DNA of 64,000 nt from assembly GCA_965224785.1 (NCBI GenBank), contig OZ245062.1, forward strand, positions 4,030,001-4,094,000, written 5' to 3'. Position 1 is the first letter of the stretch. Each line of letters starts with the position of its first letter. Below, one piece after another: positions 8,202 through 17,300 of the stretch. The notes beneath the pieces are model-generated. The model saw only the letters and a list, made by a program, of their open reading frames with translations. It did no database searches and was not told the DNA's origin. The stretch is from JALSNL01 sp036479585. Lineage in GTDB: Bacteria; Bacteroidota; Ignavibacteria; Ignavibacteriales; Melioribacteraceae. A program made the translations under genes and the position numbers.

Positions 8202-8733
8202 CTTCTATCTCAATTTCTTTTCTAATTTTTTTAATGGCATAGTTCATATGGCTAAGTACTGTGTTTATTGGTTGATTTGTTACTAGGGCAATTTATTTAA
8301 ACTTCATTCCGGAGTGTTGCCTTAAAATAAAAACTTCTTTTTGCTTTTCATTTAACTTATGTACGGCTTTTTCTATTCTTGAAAATTTCTCGTTCTTAAT
8401 AATAATTTCGTCCGGAGCATCTGCATAAACCTGTAAATCACTTTCAATTATTTCAACCTCATTACTTTTTCTTTTGTTTTTTCTTATGTGATCAATAGCG
8501 GTATTGTGGGCTATTGAAAAAAGCCATGATGTAAATTTATTCTCATAATTGTAATTCTTTATTCCTTTCCAAACTTTTATAAGTGTCTCCTGAAACATTT
8601 CCTCCGCCGCATACTGCGAGCCACCCATTCGCCATAGATATCCGAACAATTGTTGACGTGAAGTATGCATTAATTTCCTAAATGCCTCCCCGTCTCCGGA
8701 CTTACAACTTTCAATTAACTCTGTTTCCGACAT
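8191..8733 (-). pseudogene. ECF RNA polymerase sigma factor interrupted by an in-frame TAA
   Basis: The product starts MSETELIESCKSGDGEAFRKL and shows region 2 (YLWRMGGSQYAAEEMFQETLIKVWK, then WLFSIAHNTAIDHIRK). Region 4 begins LNEKQKEVFILRQHSGMKFK and is cut by TAA at 8293-8295 (codon 147 of 181). Past the stop the same frame stays open and reads IALVTNQPINTVLSHMNYAI, then KKIRKEIE, to a TGA at 8191-8193 that overlaps the anti-sigma start. This is the expected helix-turn-helix of sigma region 4.2; the family usually has FKEIA, so a GAA codon has become TAA. No frameshift is needed. The 146-residue product would lack the -35-binding helix. A GAGGAAA ribosome-binding site precedes the ATG. A sequencing error is possible. 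Confidence 0.85.
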
Positions 8734-8870
8734 ATACTTTTGTTTCCTCTAATATGTAAACGTTAGGAATGTAGAATTATTGTAAAAAAATATTATTATC
8801 TCAAAATAATTAAGAATAAAATGGATTAGTCTTTATAAGTTTGGGTATTATTTAATTGGAAACTTTTAGC

Positions 8871-9089
8871 ATGAATTATAAACAAATTAGTTGTGACTTA
8901 TATGATAGGATAGAAAGCTTATCCGTTTTAAGAAAATTAGTAGAAATAATTTATTTATCTGAAAATGATAAGTCTTTGAAAGTTGAAGGATTTATAAGTG
9001 ATGTTTATTCAAAAGATACAGCTGAGTTTCTAACAATGAATGATTTATCTATTCGACTTGATAAAATAAAATCAATTAACGTAGTATGA
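8871..9089 (+). CDS. Rof-like Rho-binding antiterminator family protein
   Basis: A 72-residue protein starting MNYKQISCDLYDRIESL. The pattern Y-x-x-I-x-C-x-x-Y-D-x-x-E, followed by short beta strands (VEIIYLSE, GFISDVYSKDTAEFLTM) and a terminal IRLDKIKSINVV, matches the small Sm-like barrel of the Rof/YaeO family. E. coli Rof binds Rho and inhibits termination. The ATG at 8871 is preferred over the in-frame TTG at 8856 because a GGAAA lies eight bases before it and the family N-terminus begins there. The fit is by pattern only, so the functional transfer is tentative. Confidence 0.65.
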   Translation: MNYKQISCDLYDRIESLSVLRKLVEIIYLSENDKSLKVEGFISDVYSKDTAEFLTMNDLSIRLDKIKSINVV

Positions 9090-9203
9090 GAAATAGCGAA
9101 AGTTTAAATATGTTTGGGCTTCTATAAATTTATTTTTTCACCTTCAAAAAGAAAAATCATTTTCTTTATCTTTACCATCTAATAATTTTAACAAAGATAA
9201 TTA

Positions 9204-10652
9204 ATGAAAATTGCATTTGCCTCTAGTGAAATAGTTCCCTTTGCTAAAACCGGCGGTCTTGCCGATGTTGCTGGAACTCTACCAAAAGAATTAGCTAATC
9301 TTGGCAACGAAGTAAAAGTTTTTATGCCAAAGTATTATACTATAAATGAACATGATTACGGTCATCAATATGATTCACTAATTGGAGAACTTAAAATATT
9401 TGTTGGTGGTTATCTACATAGCGTTCATGTATTTTACGGTAAACTTCCATGTTCTGATGTTGATATTTATTTTGTCCATTATCCTAAATTTTTTCATAGA
9501 GGTAAAATTTATACAGAAGATTGGGATGAAGACGAAAGGTTTATATTATTTTCAAAAGCAGTAATTCAAATAATGCAAAAACTGGGTTGGTCTCCTGACG
9601 TTGTACACACTAACGATTGGCAAACCGCACTTATTCCTTTGTTCCTAAAAGTACATTATAGTTGGGATAATTTATTTAAGAATACTAAGACAGTTTTTAC
9701 AATTCATAACATTGGTTATCAGGGAAGGTTTTCTTTAGAGTCGTACAAACGTGCAGAATTACATGAACATTTGTATGAAAACAACGGAGAAATCTCACAT
9801 GAAGGTGATTCAAATTTTTTAAAGTGTGGAATACTATATTCTGATATTATCAATACTGTAAGTGTAACTTATGCTAAAGAGCTTTTAACAAATGAAATGA
9901 GTGCTGGAATGGATGGCTATCTTTTGCAAAGAAAGAATGATTTTTTTGGAATTGTAAACGGAGTAGATTATAATATTTGGAATCCGGAAATAGATAAACG
10001 TTTGCCATACCATTACTCTATAAATGATTTGTTAGGAAAGAAGAAAAACAAAAAATTTTTGCTGAATAAATTTAATATTTCTTTTAAAGAAAATGTTCCG
10101 GTTATAGGAATTATTTCTCGATTTGTTTCTCAAAAGGGTTTTGATATTATTGCTGATGTACTTGATGAACTTCTTGAACTAAATGTACAGTTCATTATTC
10201 TTGGAAGTGGCGAAAAGAAATATGAAAAAATGTTCTCCTTAGCTGCTACTCATCATCCACAAAAAGTTGGAACTTATTTTGGTTACAACGAAGACCTTGC
10301 ACATTTAATTGAAGCTGGAGCGGATATATTTTTAATGCCATCTCACTATGAGCCTTGTGGACTCAATCAAATTTATTCTCTTAAATATGGAACTGTTCCT
10401 ATAGTTAGAAACACTGGTGGACTTGCTGATACTATTCAAGATTGGAATGAATACAATGAGTTGGGAAAAGATATAGGAAATGGTTTTACGTTTAATGAAT
10501 ATTCTGGTAAAGCTTTACTGCAATCAGTTAAAAGAGCAATAAATGATTTTCAGAATAAACCTATATGGAAAAAAATTCAATCTAATGGAATGAAAAAAGA
10601 TTACTCTTGGAAACACTCTGCTGAAGAATATATGAATCTATATAACAAATAA
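9204..10652 (+). CDS. glgA: Glycogen (starch) synthase
   Basis: ADP-glucose-dependent alpha-1,4-glucan synthase of glycosyltransferase family 5, 482 residues, a normal length. The N-terminal KTGGLADVAGTLPKEL loop (ADP-glucose binding) is intact, followed by HTNDWQTALIPL, FTIHNIGYQGRF, the hinge region ISRFVSQKGFD and the C-terminal PSHYEPCGLNQIYSLKYGTVP with the conserved Glu and Cys of family 5. It stands alone between the Rof-like gene and a palindromic repeat, with no other glycogen gene in the window. Confidence 0.95.
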   Translation: MKIAFASSEIVPFAKTGGLADVAGTLPKELANLGNEVKVFMPKYYTINEHDYGHQYDSLIGELKIFVGGYLHSVHVFYGKLPCSDVDIYFVHYPKFFHRGKIYTEDWDEDERFILFSKAVIQIMQKLGWSPDVVHTNDWQTALIPLFLKVHYSWDNLFKNTKTVFTIHNIGYQGRFSLESYKRAELHEHLYENNGEISHEGDSNFLKCGILYSDIINTVSVTYAKELLTNEMSAGMDGYLLQRKNDFFGIVNGVDYNIWNPEIDKRLPYHYSINDLLGKKKNKKFLLNKFNISFKENVPVIGIISRFVSQKGFDIIADVLDELLELNVQFIILGSGEKKYEKMFSLAATHHPQKVGTYFGYNEDLAHLIEAGADIFLMPSHYEPCGLNQIYSLKYGTVPIVRNTGGLADTIQDWNEYNELGKDIGNGFTFNEYSGKALLQSVKRAINDFQNKPIWKKIQSNGMKKDYSWKHSAEEYMNLYNK

Positions 10653-10700
10653 TTTTTAATATATTGAAAGCAAAGTGGTTTTCGGAAAACAAAATTTTCG

Positions 10701-10804
10701 GTCATTGCGAGGAGTGTTTCGTGCGACCTGGCAATCTGTTATAGGTGAACGAGCAATATTGACAGATTGCCACATCCAACACAAAAGGTTGAATTCGCAA
10801 TGAC
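10701..10804. repeat. Palindromic repeat family A (GTCATTGCGA ends), copy 1
   Basis: A 104-bp nested palindrome. The outer arms are GTCATTGCGA and TCGCAATGAC; inner arms are GGCAATCTGT and ACAGATTGCC. Two more copies of the same plan are at 22273-22376 (same length) and 54738-54868. There is no open reading frame inside, and the position downstream of glgA fits a non-autonomous mobile or REP-like element. Similar GTCATTGCGAG palindromes occur in many unrelated bacteria. Confidence 0.85.
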
Positions 10805-10865
10805 AGGCAAGTTTGTAAAAATTTTACTAAAACCAATTTTGTCTTAGCATAGAGTTTACATGTTT

Positions 10866-11423
10866 CTAATATTTATAACCTTTCAGTTCATCTTTGCTAA
10901 ACTCAACACCAAGTCCGGTCGCAATTCTATTTACAAAATTAAAATAACTTATAACTAAATTTAGATTAAGAATATCTTCATCTGTTAAATCATGAATTCG
11001 TAAATTTTGCACATCAAATTCGTTTACCATTGAAGGACTCAAGGTTAATTTTTCAGTGTAGTTCAATATTGCATGAGTTCTAATAGGAAACTCCATTGAC
11101 TTGTAATCACTAATTAAAGCACTAATTTTTTCATCATCTTTCCAATAATGGTTTAAAGCTTCGGCATGATGATTGATGCAATATTTGCAATTATTTAATG
11201 CAGAAACTACAACAGCAACAAGTTCTTTTTCTTCTCTACTTAAACCAGATTTGTTAAACATTATAGAATTATACAACTCCAAATGATTTTCCATTGAATC
11301 CGGATCTAAGCTATGAACCTTCATAATGTTAGAAAGTTTACCTCTTTCTTTTTTAATTTTAGAAAAAGTTTTTTCTAACTTTCCTTCTGCATCTTTGTCT
11401 TTTACTTGTTTAATCCAAGGCAT
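10866..11423 (-). CDS. AhpD-like peroxidase-related protein
   Basis: A 185-residue protein of the carboxymuconolactone decarboxylase/AhpD superfamily, uncharacterised peroxidase-related subgroup. The redox-active CxxC followed by His is seen in ALNNCKYCINHHAEAL, preceded by LSREEKELVAVVVS, both hallmarks of the AhpD fold. An N-terminal MPWIKQVKDKDAEGKLEKTF and a C-terminal FNFVNRIATGLGVEF match the subgroup. Family members reduce peroxides through the CxxC pair, but substrate and reductant are not evident here. The gene is single, flanked by palindromic repeats. Confidence 0.87.
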   Translation of the reverse strand: MPWIKQVKDKDAEGKLEKTFSKIKKERGKLSNIMKVHSLDPDSMENHLELYNSIMFNKSGLSREEKELVAVVVSALNNCKYCINHHAEALNHYWKDDEKISALISDYKSMEFPIRTHAILNYTEKLTLSPSMVNEFDVQNLRIHDLTDEDILNLNLVISYFNFVNRIATGLGVEFSKDELKGYKY

Positions 11424-11890
11424 TGGGGCTCCTTATTTGCTACTTAATATTGTTTTGAAAAATTCTATTGTTCTATCGATATACAAAAGCCAAAATAGTT
11501 TTCGGATTTGAAAGTTGTCATATAGAAGGAGTTTGTTTTTTGAACGACTGAAATATCTCAAACAATAATAGTTATGAGATTCTTCATTTCAACAAAAAGC
11601 GTCTCATTCAGAATGATAAAGTTAAAATACAATAATAATATTTTTCCAAAAACCACTTAGTTTTTAGTATAATTGAAAAATAACGATTTTCTAAAAAATT
11701 ATACTAAATAAATTCCAGAAGATAATTAGAAAAGATTATTCTGTACCACTTAAAGTTTTATATAAATCATTTTTTTTACATTAAAAATCTGCAATCGTTA
11801 ATCGTCATTTGAAAATCAAAAGAGATTGTTGATTACAAATTGCAGATTAATGATTTTTGATGTTTATTCTAACTTCGCCAGTTTAGAATT
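11424..11890. other. 467-bp spacer between AhpD-like and arsM genes
   Basis: No coding region is supported here. It contains the upstream region of the AhpD-like gene, a family B palindromic repeat at 11517-11617, and a second inverted repeat, AATCTGCAAT (11786-11795) with ATTGCAGATT (11839-11848). On the minus strand the latter ends in GCAGATTTTT and could act as a transcription terminator for arsM. The remaining sequence is AT-rich and featureless to me. Confidence 0.6.
11517..11617. repeat. Palindromic repeat family B, copy 1
   Basis: Starts GTCATATAGAAGGAG and ends CTCATTCAGAATGAT, with an internal pair around ATATCTCA and TGAGATTCTTCAT. It aligns with 62969-63063 (GTCATATTGAAAGAG at the start, CATTCAGAATGAC at the end) and more loosely with 33335-33455. 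There is no coding content. Confidence 0.75.
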
Positions 11891-12862
11891 TTAACAACAC
11901 CCACCACCATCATAAAAATGTGTTGATTCGGAAATAAAAATATCATCTCGGTTTAATTTCTGAATATCTCCAGCAGTTTTGTTACAAATTGCAAGAGGTT
12001 GATTTTTCACCATTACATGTCCGGCATTATCATCAAAAAATTCTTCACTTCCAAAGTAGATTGCAGTCTTGCCAGTGAAGATACAAGGACCATCTTTTGG
12101 CATTGGATCTTTAATTGCACATATCTCAACACTCTCAATGTAAATCATTTCTTTTGTATCATAATTTTTTGGATCAAGAATTCTATAAGGTCTTTTTGCT
12201 CTAACCTCAATAGTACCAAAGCCAACGGAGGAAATTACATCAAGATATTCTTGCAACGGAAGAGAGCCGCTTAAGCAAAGTGCTCTTAGAGTTTCATCAT
12301 TCTTTAAGCTCTCTGGCATTGTTTGTTCACAAACTGGATCTGACAATACCAGTCTTCCATGAGGTTTTAAAACTCGGTAAACTTCTTTTAATGCTTGTTG
12401 TAAATCTCCACTATCAAAAATATTAAACAAACAATTTTGTGCAGCAACATCAATGCTTTCATCTTCAACTTGCAAGTCTAAAGCATCACCTTTTTTAATA
12501 TCAACAAATTCTTTTTTGAACCAACTATTTTCTTTTTCTGCAATCTCCATATTGTTTTTACAAGCAGTTAACATTTCATCAACTGGATCAATGCCAATAA
12601 CATTTCCCTTGGCTCTACTGAAGTATGAAAATTGGAGTAACTCCATTCCACCGCCAATACCAACATATAAAATTTTGGGATTGTTTACTAAATCCCTTGG
12701 GTTAACTGTACTTCCGCATCCATAATTCATTTCCAACATTATTTGTGGAATTGAAAGTTCAGGAAATTGCCAAACTGGAGTTGTGGTACAACACAAGCCA
12801 ACATCGGGCTTTAGTGCGGCTTCCTTGTAAACATTTTTTGTGGTTTCTAAGTAAGTTTTCAT
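11891..12862 (-). CDS. arsM: Arsenite S-adenosylmethyltransferase (arsenosugar-type ArsM)
   Basis: A 323-residue SAM-dependent methyltransferase. The SAM-binding glycine motif is ILYVGIGGGMELLQF, followed by GIDPVDEM, and AAQNCLFNIFD lies in the core. Cysteines characteristic of this ArsM type are conserved: VGLCCTTTP near residues 24-25, NYGCGSTVNPRDL about residue 49, and a C-terminal HFYDGGGCC. This layout matches, from memory, the ArsM found beside arsenosugar biosynthesis genes in cyanobacteria and Bacteroidota, which methylates trivalent arsenic. No arsR, arsenite pump or arsenosugar partner gene is in the window, so its physiological role here is open. Confidence 0.85.
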   Translation of the reverse strand: MKTYLETTKNVYKEAALKPDVGLCCTTTPVWQFPELSIPQIMLEMNYGCGSTVNPRDLVNNPKILYVGIGGGMELLQFSYFSRAKGNVIGIDPVDEMLTACKNNMEIAEKENSWFKKEFVDIKKGDALDLQVEDESIDVAAQNCLFNIFDSGDLQQALKEVYRVLKPHGRLVLSDPVCEQTMPESLKNDETLRALCLSGSLPLQEYLDVISSVGFGTIEVRAKRPYRILDPKNYDTKEMIYIESVEICAIKDPMPKDGPCIFTGKTAIYFGSEEFFDDNAGHVMVKNQPLAICNKTAGDIQKLNRDDIFISESTHFYDGGGCC

Positions 12863-12977
12863 TTATAATTCTTGTAAGGTTTTAAAAAACTAAACGGAAA
12901 TATAGCAAGAATAAGATAATTGTTTGTCTTATATTTTACATTAGAAAATAATTAGTAATAATGAAATAGATACAATT

Positions 12978-14255
12978 ATGAAAAATAAATTTTATTCAAA
13001 TTTTGATTTTGAACGGTTAAGAGAAACAACTAGAACTACGGAAGATTACAGAACTCCTTTTCAAATCGATAGAGATAGAATTATTCACTCATCCGAGTTT
13101 AGAAGACTGCAAGGTAAAACACAAGTCTTTCTCTCCGGAGAATTTGATTATTACAGAACTAGACTAACACATTCAATTGAAGTTGCACAGATTGGTAGAT
13201 CTATTTGCAACTATCTTTTGCATGAAAAAAAAACTCCTTTTAACGATGAATATTTTGTTGATCCCGATTTGGTTGAGCTTGCTTGCCTGGCTCATGATTT
13301 AGGACATCCACCCTTTGGACATGCTGGTGAACGAACCCTGCACAACCTTATGAAACAATACGGTGGGTTTGAAGGTAATGCACAAACTCTTAGATTGATT
13401 ACAGAAATATTTTATCGGACTGGAGAAGAAAGACGTGGAATGAATCCGGCAAGAGCTACGTTGGATTCTATATTAAAATATAAAAGTTTGTACTCCCAGT
13501 TAGACAATCCTTCCAATCATTACATTTATGATTATCAAACTAAATTTATTGAGTTTGTTTTTAAAGGAGCAACAGTTCCTATTGAATTATACCCCGGCGA
13601 AAAGTTAAACGGGTTTAAAAGTATTGAATGCCAAATAATGGATTGGGCTGATGATACTGCCTATGCAATAAATGATTTGGTTGATAGTATCTCTGGAGGT
13701 TTTATTACTATTGCTCAATTGCTTAAATGGAAAGAGACTAATGAAAAGAGTTTAACAGCGAAGCAACTTGAACAATTAGAAAATATTATTACATGGATTA
13801 ACGTTGGAAATTACAAAGCAAAATTTGGTTCGCAGATTGGCATGTTTATTCTAGCGGCAAATGTAACTGAACGAGAAACATTTATTGATAAAAAAACAAA
13901 CAGATATAAATACGTTTTAGAAATTGATAATGAATATTTGGATAGAGTTAAGCTTTATAAAAAGCTATCTGCAAATTTAGTTTTTCAATCTCCACAAATT
14001 CATCAGATGGAATTTAAAGGTGATAGAATGTTAAGCAAACTTTTTAAAATAATGGAAGAGAATTATATAACCCAACTTAAGTCAACAAAACTTTTACCGG
14101 ATTTTACAGACCATTTAATTAGAGAAGAAAAAGAACCAACCAAAAGAGCAAGACTTGTTTGCGATTATTTATCTGGAATGACAGATTCTTTTGCAATGCG
14201 AACTTATAAAAGATTGTTTGACCCTAACTTTAGTTCTGTTATTGATTTTGTGTAG
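12978..14255 (+). CDS. dgt: Deoxyguanosinetriphosphate triphosphohydrolase (HD domain)
   Basis: A 425-residue dNTP triphosphohydrolase that removes the whole triphosphate from dGTP and related nucleotides. The family start, RTPFQIDRDRIIHSSEFRRL and then QGKTQVF, is followed by the metal-binding HD residues in RLTHSIEVAQIGR and ACLAHDLGHPPFGHAGE, and by a later Asp in MDWADDTAYAINDLVD. Length is in the normal range for the dGTPase type 1/2 family. It is transcribed toward the convergent histidine kinase gene and ends in a hairpin. Confidence 0.93.
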   Translation: MKNKFYSNFDFERLRETTRTTEDYRTPFQIDRDRIIHSSEFRRLQGKTQVFLSGEFDYYRTRLTHSIEVAQIGRSICNYLLHEKKTPFNDEYFVDPDLVELACLAHDLGHPPFGHAGERTLHNLMKQYGGFEGNAQTLRLITEIFYRTGEERRGMNPARATLDSILKYKSLYSQLDNPSNHYIYDYQTKFIEFVFKGATVPIELYPGEKLNGFKSIECQIMDWADDTAYAINDLVDSISGGFITIAQLLKWKETNEKSLTAKQLEQLENIITWINVGNYKAKFGSQIGMFILAANVTERETFIDKKTNRYKYVLEIDNEYLDRVKLYKKLSANLVFQSPQIHQMEFKGDRMLSKLFKIMEENYITQLKSTKLLPDFTDHLIREEKEPTKRARLVCDYLSGMTDSFAMRTYKRLFDPNFSSVIDFV

Positions 14256-14271
14256 ATAGTTAAAATTTATT

Positions 14272-14315
14272 AAATGCCAGACGCTTCCATCACGGAAAAA
14301 GTGCATGGCATTTTT
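14272..14315 (+). terminator. Terminator-like hairpin after dgt
   Basis: AAATGCCA (14272-14279) pairs with TGGCATTT (14306-14313), with a smaller TTCC/GGAA pair inside and a short T-run at the 3' side on the plus strand. It lies between the convergent dgt and histidine kinase genes. The loop is long, so this is a moderate call. Confidence 0.5.
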
Positions 14316-14322
14316 AAAGTAT

Positions 14323-17300
14323 TTAGTTCGTAATTATTGCGTTGTCAATAGCAGTTTTAAATTCTTTTAAGTCAACTGGTTTTGTGAATATTTCTTGAAT
14401 TTCAAGTTGTTTATATTCTTCAATATTATCTTCGGTTATATTTCTACTAAGAATAATAAATTGTGGTTTGTATTTTAATTCCGAATTAGAAATTTCTTTT
14501 ATAAAATTAAGTCCGGTTGTTCTTTCCAAATTATGTTCTGTAATAATTAACATTGGTATTTTTTCTTTAATTATTTCTTCAGCCTCAGTTAAGTTTTTAG
14601 CTTGGTAAATTTTAATACCCTTAGTTATACTAGTAATTAATTTTGAATAAAGATTTCTTTCGGCATCAACATTATCTAATAATAATATTGTTGGAGATGA
14701 AATTGGAATTGTGAAAATAAATTTTGTTCCTTCTCCCAATTTACTTTCAACATAAATTTCACCACTATGTTTTTCTATTATTTCTTTTACTAAACTCAAA
14801 CCAAGTCCGGTTCCTTTTTCTCCGTCTGTTCCAAGTGTTGTAAACTTTTTATCTACAAGAAATAGTTTGGATATGTTTTCTTGCTGAATACCAACACCTG
14901 TATCTGAAACAATAAATTTTATTTTCTGTTGGTCTTCTAGTTTTATTGCTTCAATATTTATGTTGCCACCTTTTGGCGTAAACTTTATTGAGTTTGAAAC
15001 TAAGTTGTTGAAAACTTGTGTTAAAATATTTTCATCTGCATTTACGTAAAGTGAGTTATCTATTTCAGAGGTAAGTGTTAAACCTTTTTGTATAGCAGAA
15101 CCTGAAAGCGTTACCACTGTTTTTTTAACTAGATAATTTGCGTTAACGACTTTTGGAGTAATTTCTATTCTTCCGGTTTGCAGTCTTGTCCAATCCAACA
15201 AACTGTTAACTAAGTTTAGTGTGTTTTGAGAAGCATCCCTTATGTTAGAAACATATTCAATAATTTCTTCTTTGGTTAAGGTTGTGTCCGTTGCAATCAG
15301 TTCGGTAAAACCAAGTATTGATGTAAACGGAGAGCGTAAGTCATGAGAAATAATAGATATAAATTTATCTTTAGTTTTATTTTCAGTTTGTAGCTCACTT
15401 ATTTCGGATTGTAATTTTAGATTTTCTTGAACTTTAGAGGTAACATCATTTGCTGAACCAAAAGCTTTGATTGCTAATCCATTTTCATCTTTGATGATTT
15501 TTATTTGATTATTAATCCAAATTGTGGAACCATCTTTTTTAATAAATCTAAAATTTAATTCATCCGTAAATTTGTCTGGAGTAGAAATTAGCCGTTCAAT
15601 GCATTCCTTTACATTTTGTAAATCATCTGGATGAATTATTTTTTGCCAAAATATTGGTTGAGAAATAAAATTCATTTGAGAATAACCAGTAACTTTACTT
15701 ATTCCCGGGCTAATAAATTCAATATTAATCTCGTTATTAATAATTTTAGCAGACCAGGAAAACTCATTTAAATTAGCTTCAAGGTTTTCAATAGAATTGT
15801 TTTGTTCCGCTGGAAAAAGAGATTGTATATTTGTTGGTCTAAAAAGTAGGATGGAATATTTTTCTTTTGAAGACTTGTTTATTTTCTTAATCTCAACTTC
15901 TATATTTTTATCAAGTTTTGTTTTACATTGCAAAATAATTTTTTCAGAGTTCCCCAAAAGAATATCTGCAATACTTGTTTTCTTAATATCACTAACAAAT
16001 GTATATATTGAAACATCAACAATTTCTGCTTCATCATCAAAACCAAATAGTTCAAGGAATTGTGTGTTGGCTCTAAGAATTTTGTCATCCGATAAAATTA
16101 TAATTGCTTCTTTCGAATCGTTCAACAATGATTCCGCAATTAGCGAAATAACTTTTCTTTCTTTTTTACATTCGCGTAAATATACAGTGTAGTGTTTTAA
16201 AGATGTTCCATCGTGAGTAATGTTAAATTTTGGACAAACATTTATTATGTCTCCAGTTTTTGAAATGAGCGGAATTACATCAAATTCTTTATTATTAACA
16301 ACTGCAAATAAATTAGGAATTTTATTCTCAATTTTAAATTTGTTATCAATCAATTCAGTAAATGTAACGCCGCTAATTTCATCTGATTCGTATCCAAATT
16401 TTTCACAAAATTTTTCATTTACAAATGCTATTGTTCCGTGAGAATCGATTTGTAAAATCATCTCATTTGATTTTAGAACTGTATTCTTGAAGAACTGAGT
16501 TTCTTCAAGTTTTGCTTGCTCAAATCTTTGTTGGCTTTCACTAAAATAATTACAGTAAACAACTATATCCTTTTTCTCGGAGCTTAAAACCATTTTTACA
16601 TCAACCGAAAATAGTTTTTGTCCCTTTTCAAATTTAAGTTTACTAGACCAGCTTTTGTTTACCAATAACTGTGTTTTAATTTTTTCAAAAAAGTTTTTAT
16701 CAATGTTTGAGAATAAGTTTTCTATGGAGTTTTGAATTATATTTTTCTCTTCAAGACCAAAAAACTCTTTGGCAGAATTTGTCCAAAAAATAATATTGCC
16801 TTCTAAATTTAATTTAAAAGAGGCATCGGAGTTTGCAGAAACTATCGATTTGTATTCGCTTAGTTCGTTAGTGCTAGTTAAGAACTCTAAACTATTATTA
16901 CTCTTGTTGTTACTTTCATTTAGTAAAACCGTTATATAATTTGCTTTATTATTTTTATTGGCTAGCGGAATAAAAACTGAATTAAATGTTAACTCTTCAC
17001 CATTTGAGTTATAGTTTAATTTAATGTTTTGCGGTTTATTTCCAGTTAATACAATTTCCGCTGTGGAGTTGAGTTTATCTGTTTGAGAATTATTAAAAAC
17101 AGACGAAATACTTTTGCCTTCACTTTTGCTTAAAAAATTACAGTTGGATTCTTCAGGGAATGATGCGTATTTAATAATACCCTCGTTATCCATAATTAGA
17201 AAACAATTGCATATACTTTTTACAAAACGAGTAAAGGAATTGAATGATGAAAGTTCTTTATCCAATTCATTTTGATTTACTCTAAAATCTTCGGCAATTA

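Noticed and set aside
15797..16192. 131-codon open frame on the plus strand inside the histidine kinase gene
   Set aside because: It lies opposite a continuous, motif-rich PAS/kinase frame and has no recognisable domain or ribosome-binding site. It is a shadow.
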